This document shows, one piece after another, positions 1 through 12,661 of a stretch of 64,000 nucleotides of DNA. Positions within the stretch are counted from its first letter, which is position 1. Each line of letters starts with the position of its first letter. Source of the DNA: Sapria himalayana (taxonomy: Eukaryota; Streptophyta; Magnoliopsida; Malpighiales; Rafflesiaceae). A model generated the notes under the pieces. That model was not told the DNA's origin and ran no database searches. It saw nothing but the letters and a program-made list of their open reading frames with translations. Location of the stretch: NCBI GenBank assembly GCA_029783825.1, contig JAREIK010002979.1, forward strand, positions 832,611 to 896,610. The letters run 5' to 3'. Made by a program: the position numbers and the translations under genes.

Positions 1-1150
1 AGAGAGACAAATAAATTGATAGATACACAAATAGATAGACAGATAAATAAAAAGATAGTTAAACAAATTGAAACATAGATTGATATACAAATAGATTGAG
101 AGAGATTATATAAATATAAATAGATAGCTAGATAAATAGATATATTGACATATAGATAAACAAACATAAAGATAGAAAGAAAGAAAGATAGATAGATAGA
201 TATTAGATATAAAGATAGTTAAATAGATAGTTAGACAAAGAGATAGAAAGATAGATAGACATATAGATAAATAGGTTAATTTAGAGATCTATGGATAGAT
301 ATTTAGATTGATATATAAATAGATAGATTGATAGATAGATCAATAGATAGATAGATATATAGATAGTTAAGTAAACATACGGATAGATAGATAGATAGTT
401 AGATAGAAAAATAAACATATAGATAGATAGATTTATAGATAGATTGATGGACAGATAGTTAGATATATATATAAATAATTAGTTAGATAGATTGATAAAT
501 AAATAGACAAATAGATACATAAATAGATAGATAGATAGACACGTAGATAAAAAATAGAAAGAAATAAAGTAAGATAGATACATCAACAAATAGTTAGTAA
601 GATAGATAGATAGGTAGATTGATAGACAGATAGATAATGCATATACAGATTGTTATATAGATAGATAGAAACATATATAGATCAATCGATAGATAGACAG
701 ATAGAAATACAAATAGATAAATAGATAGATAGATAGATAGATAGATAAACATATAGATTGACGTATAGATAGATAGATAATTAAATGTATAGATAGATGA
801 ATAGATAGACACATAGATAGATAGACAATAGATAGATATTTAGACAAACAAATAGACAAATAGATATATAGATATATAGATAGACATATTGATAGACAGA
901 TTGATAGACATATTGATAATGATATTGATAGATTGATTGATAAAAATTTTGGTAAGCAAATAGATAGATTGATTGGTACATAGATAGATAGATAGAAAAA
1001 AGATATACAGATAGATAGAAAGATAACTTGACAGATAGACAGATAAATAGATAGAATTATAGATGCACATATAGATAGAAGGTAGATATATGATAAATAG
1101 ATATATAGAAAGATATATAGATTAATAGATAGATAAATAGATAGATATAA

Positions 1151-1203
<53 letters not shown>

Positions 1204-4200
1204 CAGATATATAGATAGATAGATTGATTGACATATAGATAGAAAGAAAGAAAGATAGATAGATAGACATATATATAGATAGAAAAACAGATTGATTGAT
1301 TGATAGATACACAAGATATATAGACAAATAGATAGATAGATATATAGACATATTCATATATAGATAGATATATAGACATATTCATATATAGATAGATACA
1401 TATATATATATATATATACATAGATAGATAGTTAGATAGATAGAAATAGAGACATTAGTTAGACAGATAGATAGACATATAAATAGACTAATATATATAC
1501 ACATACATTCTTTGATAGTTAGATAAATAGATAGACATATAGATATAAAATATATAAACAAATTAATAGATAAATATATTGATAGATGGTTAGAAACATA
1601 GTTAGACAAATAAATAGACAGATAGATAGAAATATATATAGACAGATAGTTAGATATATAGACTGATAGATAAATTGATAGATAGACTGATACATAGATA
1701 GATGGATAGATATACAAATAGATAGATACATATATAGGTAGATAGATATATAGATAAAAAATAGATAGACAAATAACCAGATAGATACATAGATAGATAG
1801 ACAGATAGATAAAAAGTTAGATACTTAGATTATAATACAGATAGATAGACAGATAGATAGAAAGAAATATAGATAAACAAATAGATTGATTGATTGACTG
1901 ATAGATAGAAAGATATAAAGATAGATAGAAAGATATATAAACATTAGGTAGAGAGATATATATAGATAGATAGGCAGATAGATAGATAGATAGATAGAAA
2001 AATAGACATATAAATAAATAGATAGATAGATATATATATATATATATATATATAGAAAGATAGATTGATATACAAATAGATGCATAGATAGATAGAAAGA
2101 TAAATAGATGATTATATAGATAGATAAATAAAAATATTTATAAACATATATATAAATAAGTAGATATATATATAAATAGACAAATAGATAAACAAAAAGA
2201 AAAACATATAGATAGACAGATAGATTGATTGATAGAAAAATAGATAAAAAAATATATAGATAGACATATAGATAGATAGATATATAGATATATGGATAGA
2301 CACATTGATAATAGATAGAAAGAGAGATAGATAGATATAAAGATAGATAGATATAAATAAAAATAGATCAATAGATAGATAAATAGAATAGATAGATAGA
2401 TAGTTAGTTAGTTAGATAGGCAATATATAACAAATAGATAGAGATACAAATATTATAAAAGAAAGATAGATCAACATATAGATATACAGATAAATACACA
2501 AAAATATAGATAGATAGATTGATAGATATATAGACAAATAGATAGAAAGAATAAAGATAGATATAAAGACATATTTATAGATAGATTGATAAATATACAA
2601 ATAGATAGATAGAAACATAGACATATAGATAGACAAATAGATAGTCATATAGATAAATAAATATATAGACAAAAGATAGATACAAAGATAGACTAATAGA
2701 TAGACATATAGATAGGAAAATAAATAGACAAATTTATAGATAGATATATAGATAGATGGATAGACATATAATAAAAAAATAAATTGACAGATAGATAGAT
2801 AGATAGATAGATAAATATATAGATATTCAGATAGATAGACAGATAGATAAATAGATAAATAAAATGATAGATAGATAGATATATAAATAGATATATAGAC
2901 AGACAGATAGATAGATAAAAAAATAGATACAAAATAAATAGATAGATACACATATAGATACATAGATAGATAGATAGATAAACAGATAGATAGCCATATT
3001 GATACATAAATAGGTATGAAAATAAATAGAGAGATAGATTGAAAATTAAATAGTTGGATAGTTTGATTAATAGATAGTTCATCATTTAGATTGATTAATA
3101 GATATATAGATTGATAGAAAAATAAATTGACATTAGATAGAGATAAAGATAAATAGATGAATAGGTAGATATATAGATAGATTTATAGATAGATAGATAA
3201 ATAGACATATAAATAGATAGATAGAATGATATATAGGCAATAGATAGTGAGATAGATATATAGATAGATAGACAACTAAATAGGTAGATTGATAGATAAA
3301 TTGACATATAAACATATAAATAAATAGATAGATAATTAGATAGATAGATTTACACATAGATAGATAGATTGATTGATTGATCTAGAGATAGATAATTAGA
3401 TGGATATATAAATAGATAGATAGATAGACAAATAAATAGATAGATAGATAGACAAATAGATATATAGATAGATAGATAAATAGATAGATAGATAGATATA
3501 TCAACAAATAAGTAGTTAGATAGATTGCTAGATTGAATGACAAATAGATAGATAGATAAATTTAAAGATAGTTAGATAGTCATAATGATAGATATATAAA
3601 TAGATCAATTGATAAATAGATAGATAGATATAGATATAGATAGATATATTGATTGATTGATAAATAGATAGATAAATATTTAGATGGATAAAATGATAGT
3701 TGATAGATAGGTAGATAGAAATATAGATAAACAAATAGATAGATAAATAGATAGAAAGATAGAAAGACAAATACACAGAAAGATATATTAATTGATATAT
3801 AGAAAAATAGGTAGATAAATAAATATGTAGATAGATAGATAGACAGATAGATATAAAGATAGAAATACACATGGATAGACACATAGATAATAGATAAATA
3901 GAAAGAAAGATAGATAGATAGAAAGCAATTAAATAGATAGAGAGATAAATAGATAGATAGATAAATAGATATATACATAGATAGATAGATATATATATAT
4001 ATATATACATAGATAGATATAACGAAAGAAAGATAGATATATAGATAGATAGATAGATAGATAGCCAGCTTCACTGATAGATAGATAGATAGACATATAA
4101 ATATATAGATAGACAATTAGATAGATAGTTAGATAGAGTGATATATTGACAATTGATAGATAGATATATAGATATTTAGGTAGATAGATAGATATGCACA

Positions 4201-5838
4201 TAGATAGATATAAATAATGACATATAGATAGATAGATAGGCTAATATATAGACAAATTGATAGACAAATAGATAGATATAAAGATAAACAAATAAATAGA
4301 CTTAGAGATACTAAATAGAAAGATAGATAGACAAAGTGATAGACAGATATTTATAGGCAGATTGATAAACAAATATGTAGAACAATAAATAGATAGATAT
4401 AATGATAGATAAATAAATAAAAAGATAGTAAGATAGATAGATAGATAGAAAAATAGATAGAAAGACTGATACACACACACACACATAGAAAGATAGATAG
4501 ATATATAGATAGATAAACAGATAGATATATTGAATGATTCAAAGATAGATAGAGAGATAAATAGGTAGATAGATTTAAAAATAAATAGTTGGATAGTTTA
4601 TTGATAAACAAATTGACATAAATAGATTAATAATTATATAGATAGATAGAAAGATAGATTGACATTAGATAGAAAGAGAGATACATATATGGATAGGTAG
4701 ATATATAAATGGATAGGTAGATATATAGATAGATAGATAGATAAATTAATATATAAATAGATAGATAGAAAGATAATAGGCATTAGATAAACAAATCGAT
4801 ATGTAGATAGATAGAGAAATAGATAGATAAATAGCTAGATAAAAAGATAGATAATTAGATAGATAGATAAATGGATAGATAGATTGATAGATTGATCTAT
4901 AGATAGATCTATAGATAGATAATTAGATTATTATATAAATAGATAGATACATAGATACATAGATAGATAAATAGATATATAGATATACAGATAAATATAT
5001 AGATAGATAGATAGATAGATATTTTAACAAATAATTAGTTAGATAGATAGCTAGATTGATTGACAGACAGATAGAAAGATAGTTGTATAGATTGTTATAT
5101 AGACAAATGACAGATATATAGATAAATCAATAGAAAAATAGATAGATAGATGGATAGATTGATTGATTAACAAATAGTAAGTTAGATTAATAGATAGACA
5201 CATAAATAGATGGATAGATAGACATATAAATAGATTGATTGATAGATAGATAGATGGACAATTAGATAGATAGATAGTTAGATTTATAAATAGACTGATA
5301 GACATATTGATAATTAGATTGATATATAAATTGATACATAGATTGATAGATGGAGTGATAGACATATAGATTGATTAATTGCTACAAAGATAATTAGACA
5401 GATTGATACACAAATAGATAGATAGATAAATAGATAGATAAATAGATAGATAAACAAATAGATAGTTAGTTAGATAGATAGATAGATAAATAGACAAATA
5501 TATAGTTAGATAAATATATAGATATATAGATAGGTAGATAGACATATAGATAAAAAAATATATAGACAGATATATATAAAGATAGAAAGATATATAAACA
5601 GATAGATATATTAATTGAAAAATAGAAAAATAGGTAGACAAATAGATATATAGATAGATAGACAAATAGATAGAGAGATAGATATACACATGGATAGACA
5701 CATAGATAATAGATAGATAGAGAGATAGATAGATAGATAGATATATAAATAGTTAAATAGATTGATTGATTGATACTTAGATATATATTTGGATAGATAG
5801 ATAGACATATAGAAAGATAAATATATAGACAGACAAAT
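1..5838 (+). repeat. Degenerate GATA tetranucleotide tract, block 1
   Basis: Continuous degenerate GATA repeat on the plus strand, with common variant units AATA, GACA, GATT and AAGA. It starts before the window. No non-repeat sequence longer than a few tens of bases is visible in it. Open frames on the minus strand encode only Ile/Tyr/Leu/Ser-rich strings because TATC repeats contain no stop codon. A pure (TA)n patch lies near 1157-1196. The block ends at a strand switch near 5838. Confidence 0.95.
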
Positions 5839-7163
5839 ATCTATCAATCTATCCATCTACCTATCTTTCTATCTATCCGTCAATCTATCTATCTATCAAT
5901 TTGTCTAACTCTCTATCTATTTATCCATCTTTCTTTATGTATAACTATTTGTCTATCTAACTATCTATTTATCTAACTAACTATCTATATATATGTCTAA
6001 CTATTTTTTTATCAATTTGTCTATCTATCTATCTATCTATCTACCTATCTATATATCTATCCATTTGTCTATCTATCTATCTATCTATCTGTCTGTCTAT
6101 CTATTTGTTAATTTGTATTTCTATATATCTATTTATATGTATGTATATCTATATGTCTATCAATCTATCTAACTCTTTGTCTAATTAACTATCTATCTTT
6201 TTGTATACATGTCTGTCTATATAACTATCTATTTATCTAACTAACTATTTATATGTCTATCAAATTATTTTTCTATCAATTTGTATATCTATCAATCTAT
6301 CTATTTATCTATCTGTCTATCTATATGTCTATCTATCTGTCTGTCTATCTTTCTATCTATCTATCTAAAGAAGTGTCTATATATCTATCTATTTGTCTAT
6401 CTATCTATCTATAAAACTATATATCTATCTTGTGTCTATCTATCCCCTTATCTTTCTCTTTATTTATCTGTCTTTCAAATTTTTTATCTATCTATCTTTC
6501 TATCTATGTGTCTATTTATTTTCCTATCTACTATATATCTATCTTTCTAAATTTCTTATTATCAATCTATCATTCTATCTATATATTTGTCTTACTATTT
6601 ATCTATCTATTTGTCTATCTATCTAGATATCTATCTATGTGTCTATTTTTCTATTTATCTATGTATCTAACTATCTATATTTCTTTCTATCTATCTGTCT
6701 ATCAATCTATTTATTTTACTATCAATTTATCTATCTATCTATCTGTTTGTCCATCCATCTATCTATCTATTTATCTAAATATCGATCGATCTATCTATCT
6801 ATATGTCTATCTATTATTCTATTAAAATATCTATCTATATGTCTATCTATATATCTATCTATATATCTTTATATCCACCTACCGATCTATCTATCTATAT
6901 ATCTATCGATCTTTTAATTTTTTAATCTATTTGTTTGTCTATCTGTCACTCTTTTTGTTTATCTAACTATCTATTTATATGACTATCTATCTTAAATGTA
7001 TTTATTTGTCTATTGTTCTGTCTATCTTTCAATCAATCAATCTATCTATATATCAATCTATCTGTCTATATTTTAATTTTTCTATTCGTCTATCTATCTA
7101 TCATTGTATCTATCTGTCTTTCTATATGTCTATCAATTTATCTATCTTTCTATCTATCAATAT
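5839..7163 (-). repeat. Degenerate TATC tract (GATA on minus), block 2
   Basis: The repeat strand flips here: the plus strand now reads TATC with TGTC, TATT and CAAT variants. The block runs to the poly(A) end of the LINE at 7164 and resumes at 11325, so it was one block before the LINE landed. Confidence 0.95.
7147..7163. repeat. LINE target-site duplication, left copy
   Basis: TTTCTATCTATCAATAT, identical to 11325-11341. The duplicated target is ordinary TATC tract sequence, but flanking bases differ on both outer sides, and the exact 17-base match includes the irregular CAATAT part. Confidence 0.85.
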
Positions 7164-7440
7164 TTTTTTTATAAAGGTTGTTTTATTATTAATTATCACC
7201 CTCTCTTTTGGCGGAGGAATACCATTTTTACAAACTAATTCTACCCTTATCCCTTTTACACCCACTTTAAACCTAATCTAGAATACTAGATTAAAATGTA
7301 AATTTCATATACTTCTACTAACAGTCTCTTGGCCGATCAATAACAGTCTCTTGATAGAAGAAAAATGCTTAAGAAATAATTCAACAATGCGTAAGTAATA
7401 ACAGTCTCTTGGCCGATCAATGCGTAAGAAATAATTCAAC

Positions 7441-7769
7441 ACACTGCCTCCAGGCTGGCTCCTTTAACCAGCCATTTCCTTCCCTCTCTAGCTTTGTCCA
7501 GCCTGCTTTCCTTTTAGTTAACCTATGCTGAGAACCTCCTTGCTACAGCTTGACTTAACCTGAAAAGAAATCCAACCAAAAAGAAGCCTACCAATCAATA
7601 AAATTACAAGCTCTCTCCTTATCCAACTTCCCTCAGGACCGGGAAGCTAACTATTTCTTCTCTTATCCCCCTGCCGACTACAAAAAAAAACTGACAAACA
7701 CTAACAATAATTCATTAGTTAATAATTTTCAGCCCTTTCTAGGGCTTACTCAGCCCTTTATCGGGCTTA
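7441..7769 (-). repeat. LINE 3' UTR direct repeat, copy A
   Basis: About 329 bp, starting with ACACTGCCTCCA and ending with TTTATCGGGCTTA. It is clearly homologous to 8131-8446 with substitutions and small indels, and lies 690 bp from it. Both copies sit in the LINE 3' UTR. Confidence 0.9.
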
Positions 7770-8130
7770 TTAGTCTATTGGCTGATCGTGCTCTTTTATG
7801 GGTACTCCCATCTTCATACATGCTGGCTTCCATACTTACTCAAGACTTGAGTCGGCAATGACTCAAGGCTTGAGTCGGTATTGTCTCAAGACTGATAATC
7901 AGAACTGAATGCGACTGAGTGCCAGCTCCCATGACCGACTAATAAACTCAAGGCACTCCAAACTGAATGCCGACTCCCATGAGATAAACTCAGCACTGAC
8001 TCTGATAACAGTCTCTTGGCTAGTCAATGCACTTGCGCATCCGTAACTGCAATAACTACGAGATAGTTATTACAGTCGTAGCTGACATTATTGCACATAA
8101 CAGACTCCAGTGAAAAACGATAGTTCTAAA
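7770..8130 (-). other. LINE 3' UTR spacer with short palindromes
   Basis: Non-coding spacer between the two 3' UTR repeats. It contains ACTCAAGACTTGAGTCGG and ACTCAAGGCTTGAGTCGG, each a short hairpin-forming palindrome, and a copy of the AACAGTCTCTTGGC motif near 8008 that also occurs near 7319 and 7399. No reading frame. Confidence 0.6.
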
Positions 8131-8446
8131 ACACTGCCTCCAAGCCAGCTCCTCCAACCAATCATTTCCTTCCCTCTCTAGCATTGTCCAGCCTGCTTTC
8201 CTTTTAGTTAACCTTTGCAAACGCCTTGCTATAGCTTAACTTAACCTAAAAAAATCCAACCAAAGCCAAACCTACCAAACAATAAATTACAAAATCTCTT
8301 CTTATCCGGCTTCCCTCGGAGCCGGGAAGCTATCTTTCTACTCTTATCTCCTGCCAACTGCAAAAAAAGACAAACACTAACAACAATTCATTAGATTAAT
8401 AATTTTCAGCCCTTTCTAGGGCTTACTCAGCCCTTTATCGGGCTTA
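8131..8446 (-). repeat. LINE 3' UTR direct repeat, copy B
   Basis: About 316 bp partner of 7441-7769. Immediately beyond it, between repeat and ORF, is a run of 13 C at 8453-8465 (G13 on the coding strand). Confidence 0.9.
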
Positions 8447-8479
8447 AACAAACCCCCCCCCCCCCTTTTTCAAATTAAT

Positions 8480-11324
8480 TCATGTTTTTTGAAGCCTAAT
8501 ATATGGAAATGCAATTTTATCTAATCTTATTAGTCCTTTGAATTTTCCAGGTATATTCTCCCCTCTAAATTCTTGTGATCCTTTTCTCATTCCTTCTTCC
8601 GCTAATCTATCTGCAATCATGTTTGCTTCCCTATAAATATGCTTAATTTCTCCTTTTATTTCTCTTAGAATGTTTCTAATATTATCAATCTCTTCTTCAA
8701 ATTGCCATAAATATATCTTTCCCTGTAATAGGTCCACTAGTATTTTTGAATCCACCTGTGCTTGAACCTTTTGGTAATTATTAGATTTACAAATTTGCAA
8801 ACCCTTTTGTAGGGCTATAATTTCTACTTGCAAGGCAGAAGATGCTATATCCCTTGATGTGAACGCTTTCAGTACCTCTCCTTCCGCATTTCTTATTAAA
8901 CCTCCTCCACCAGCTTCTCCCATTTCTCTTTTAAAGCTTCCATCAGTATTTAGTGTTAGACTGCCCTGCCCATGTTTATTCCAATTAACTATTTTAATAA
9001 TTGGCATTTTTCTTGCTATTGTTGCAAGGTGCCATTCTTTTATTCTATCTTCCTCTTTTTTCCTGTTTTCCACTTTTATTGGATTACAAGCCGTAATGAA
9101 TGCACTCTCTTTTTTTATTTCTTCCAAAATGACATTATGTTCCATTTTTACATTATCATATCTACTTCTGTTTCTAGCTTTCCATATGCACCATAGCACT
9201 ATATGCGGAATGTAACTTCTAATCAATTTTAAGATATTATTCTTTGTTTGTTTTTTTGACCAGTTTTCTAGCCTATTTCTTAAATTAACTGTACTTCTTT
9301 CAATATTAGCTTCAATTTCTAATTTATTCCACACTTTTATAGCTATTTTACCCTTAGAAAATAGGTGATCCGAGCTCTCTATATCTTGATGGCAGCATTC
9401 ACATCTTGATGCTAATTTTATGCCCTTCTTCTGAATATTCGCATCTAGAGGGACAATGTTAGACATGATTTTCCACGATAAAACATTAACTTTTTGAGGC
9501 AAATCTTTTTCCCAGAGTAATTTCAATTGTAAGGGTTTTCTGCTTCTTACTAGCTCCTTGGCACTTTTTAATGTGAAGTTTCCGTTTGGATTTAAAGTCC
9601 ATTTCCACCCACTTTTCGTTAGTATTGTATGCTTTTCCACGCTGCTTTGTTGTTCGCACATCATTTTCCAACTTCTAGATGCTTTTTTTATATTTTTAAA
9701 AGCATTGTTTCCTAACCCATATTTAGCTTTTACGAATGCCACCCAGATGTTTTCATCTGTTTTTATTCCCCACCAATTCTTACATGCCCACGCTTTGGAT
9801 ATATCTTTTAAGCTGATCAAGCCTAATCCTCCCTCCTCTTTTGGGTAACATAAATCTCTCCATTTTTTCCAGTGCAACTTATTCTTCCCTTCTCTTTTAC
9901 CCCATAGAAAATTAGCCATTTCTCTTTCTAATTTTTTAATAATTGTATTTGGAGGTTGTGCCGTCATTAGAATATGTATTAATGAACTGTGTAGCACATG
10001 GGTAATTAGTGTAATTCTTCCTGCCATATTTAATAAGTTTTCTTTCCAGCCGGCAATTTTATTCTTTATCTTGTCCAATAAAAAAGCAAAATATTCCTCC
10101 TTTACTCTTCCTTCATAAATTGGACATCCCAGATACATTAAGGCTCCTGTACACTGCGCGAATCCTGTGACCCTTTTAATCTTGTGAGCAATGTTTTCTG
10201 GTGCTTTAGCTGCTATCACAAATTGACATTTATTCTTATTAAGCTTTTGGCCTGTTTCTTCTTCTAGTGTTTGTATAAGCTCCATCAAGTTTTCCATTGA
10301 TTTGCTACTGGCATTTGTAAATATGATCATGTCATCAGCATATGCCAAGCAGCATATTAATGGCGTATCTTTGGGCTATCTGTAGGCTAAGATGTTGCCA
10401 TTTCTAACCTTCTCTTTTAAGTTTACTATAAAAAGATTTAAATAAATATTAAACAGCGAGGGGGACAATGGGTCCCCTTGCCTGAGACCTCTGGTTGGTT
10501 TAAATTCTTCCTCTGCCTGGCCATTTATAAGAAATTTAATCCAAGCACTAGATATACATCTATAAATAATATCTATCCAAAATTCAGAAAACCCCATTTT
10601 TCTCATTATATAGCAAAGTATATTCCATTCTACTTTATCAAATGCCTTAGCTAGATCCAGTTTCATGATTACATTGTGACCTCTGACCTTAGTCCCTATA
10701 TCTCTTATCATTTCCGATGTTAAATTAATGTTTTCAGTTATCAGCCTATTTTTAACAAAACCTGCTTGTTCCGGCTCTATTATGTTTGGTAATATTTTGC
10801 TCAATCTTTTCTGTAACAATTTGGCTAATATTTTATATATGGTATTACATAGACTAATTGGCCTGTAATCTTCTCCTTTTTGAGGATTTGTTCTCTTAGG
10901 TATCAAAACTATGTATGAGCTGGACCATGTTTTTGAGATTTCCGCACCCGCGAATATCCAGTTGATAGCTTCTAAAACATCTTTTTTGATTATATTCCAG
11001 CTTCGTTGGAAAAATTCGTTATTCCAGCCGTCTGGTCCTGCTGCACTATCTTTATTTGCATTAAATACTGCATTCTTCACTTCTTCTTCCGTAGGAAATT
11101 CTGCTAATATTTTGTTGTCTTCTTGTGTGACTTTTCTTTTAATTTTCTCCATTAGTGTAAAGTTTCTATTTGTATTTATCCCGCTTAGGTGCTTTTTAAA
11201 AAATTCTTCTAATTCAATTTTAATATCTTCCTCTTTTTCCACCCACTCTCCGTTAGCTCTTTTAAGACCTTTTATTCCTAATCTTTGCGACTTAATTTTT
11301 GCCATTGTATAGAAAAATATCGTG
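8480..11324 (-). pseudogene. LINE ORF2 fragment: reverse transcriptase, zf-RVT, RNase H; one in-frame stop
   Basis: One reading frame of about 950 codons runs through the element and is interrupted only by a single TAG at 10376-10378. Before the stop lie the RT fingers and palm: LIPKRTNPQKGEDYRPIS, then the first catalytic Asp in KLDLAKAFDKVEW, then RGLRQGDPLSPSLF. Twenty-odd bases after the stop comes AYADDM, the Y-x-DD catalytic motif. A zf-RVT domain follows near 9360-9500 with a CECCHQD segment. The RNase H-like domain (RVT_3) lies near 8560-8960, with Asp in LNTDGSFK, Glu in LQVEIIAL, Asp in VDSKILVDLL and Asp in REANMIADRLAEE, so its acidic residues are present. The N-terminal endonuclease is lost by 5' truncation. 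With only one stop and no frameshift seen, the copy appears fairly young. Translation starts no earlier than the tract junction, so I give the element boundary rather than a start codon. Confidence 0.93.
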
Positions 11325-11341
11325 TTTCTATCTATCAATAT
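11325..11341. repeat. LINE target-site duplication, right copy
   Basis: Identical 17-bp partner of 7147-7163. On the minus strand it reads ATTGATAGAAA and supplies the Asp-Arg of a DRNT sequence that LINEs normally carry at this position, so the target and the element share microhomology at the junction. Confidence 0.85.
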
Positions 11342-11858
11342 GTTTATCAATCAATCAATCTATCTGTCTATAAATTTATCTATCAATCTATCTATTAATC
11401 TATCAATCAATCTAACTTTCAATTTATTCATCAATCAATCTATCTAAATATCTATATATGTATGTGATTGTCTTTAGATCCATCTATCTATCTTTATATC
11501 TATCCATCTATCTATCCAAGTATCTTTCCATCTATCAATCCTTCAATCTATCTATTTATGTATTCGTCTATCTATTTGTCCATCTATCTATCTATTTATC
11601 TAACTATCTTTCTATCTTTATGTACATCAATTTATATTGAAATCTCTCTATATATGTGTTTATCTATTTGTCTAATTATTAATCTTTCTATTTTTCTATC
11701 TATCTATTTATCTATCTATTTAACTATGTTCCTTTCTATCTATATATCTATCTATTATCTATCTATCTATCTACTTAATTATTTATCTATTTATCTGACT
11801 ATTTGTATATCAATCTGTTTATCTATTATTCTATCAAAATCTTTATCTATCTATCTAT

Positions 11859-11909
<51 letters not shown>

Positions 11910-12661
11910 TATCTATCTATCTATATATCTATCTCTCTATTTATCTATTAATTTATCTATCTGTCTATTTGTTTATCTTTCTTTCTATATATATGTCTAT
12001 CTATCAATCTATCAGTTTATCTATCTGCCAATCTATCATTTTATATATCTATCTTTCATTCTATCTATCAATCTATCTATCTGTTTGTCTGTCGGTCTAT
12101 CTATCTAATTTTCTATCTATTTGTCTATCTGTCTATCTATCAAACTATCTATTTTTCATTCTATCTGTCTATCATTTAATCTAACTTTATATCTTTTTAT
12201 CTTTTTATCTATATGTCTATCTATCTATCTATCTTTTTAATTTTTCATCTATATGTCTATATATCAGTCTATCTATCTGTTTATATATTTAATATCTTTC
12301 TATTTATTTGTGTCTATCTATCTTTCTATCTATTTGTCTTTTATTTTATATATCTGTTTATCTATTTATTTATCTATGTGTCTATTCATATGTCTTTTTA
12401 TCTATCTATCTAGTTAGCAAGATATCTATCTAACTTCGATTTGTCTATCTATCTATCTTCCTATCTTTGACTATATCGATCTATCGATATATCTATATAT
12501 CTATCTATCTAATCTTATATCTGTCTATCAGTCTATCTATCTATCTATCTATCTGACTATCTATCTATCTATATTTTTATTTATCTATCTATCTATTTAA
12601 CTATCTATTTATATATCTATCAGGCTATCTTTCTATCTATCAATCTTTCTATCAAGGCTAT
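11325..12661 (-). repeat. Degenerate TATC tract (GATA on minus), block 3
   Basis: Continuation of block 2 on the far side of the LINE. Contains a (TA)n patch near 11867-11906. Ends at a switch back to GATA at about 12661, where the sequence reads CTATCAATAGATAG. Confidence 0.95.

Larger units (their letters stand above)
7164..11324 (-). mobile_element. 5'-truncated plant LINE (L1-type retrotransposon)
   Basis: A 4161-bp non-LTR element on the minus strand. The 3' end is at 7164, where a short T run on the plus strand corresponds to the poly(A) end, preceded on the coding strand by an AATAAAA-like signal near 7185. The 5' end is truncated inside the coding region just upstream of the reverse transcriptase, so the endonuclease domain is missing. 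It is flanked by a 17-bp direct repeat, TTTCTATCTATCAATAT, at 7147-7163 and 11325-11341. The coding strand holds RT, zf-RVT and RNase H domains and then a long 3' UTR with an internal duplication. Truncation plus a target duplication is typical of target-primed reverse transcription. The copy cannot move by itself. Confidence 0.93.

Noticed and set aside
1..5838. CRISPR-like or satellite array
   Set aside because: There are no regularly spaced longer repeats with unique spacers; the only period is 4 bp with degenerate units.
594..5856. Many minus-strand open frames rich in [12 protein letters not shown] sequence (also in all other tract blocks, up to 263 codons)
   Set aside because: (TATC)n cycles through TAT CTA TCT ATC in every frame and contains no stop, so long frames are guaranteed. 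They overlap in several frames at once and carry no other composition. Not genes.
8859..9848. Plus-strand open frames of 60-118 codons across the LINE
   Set aside because: They are antisense shadows of the RNase H and zf-RVT coding region.
10911..11312. Plus-strand 133-codon open frame
   Set aside because: Antisense of the reverse transcriptase coding region of the LINE.
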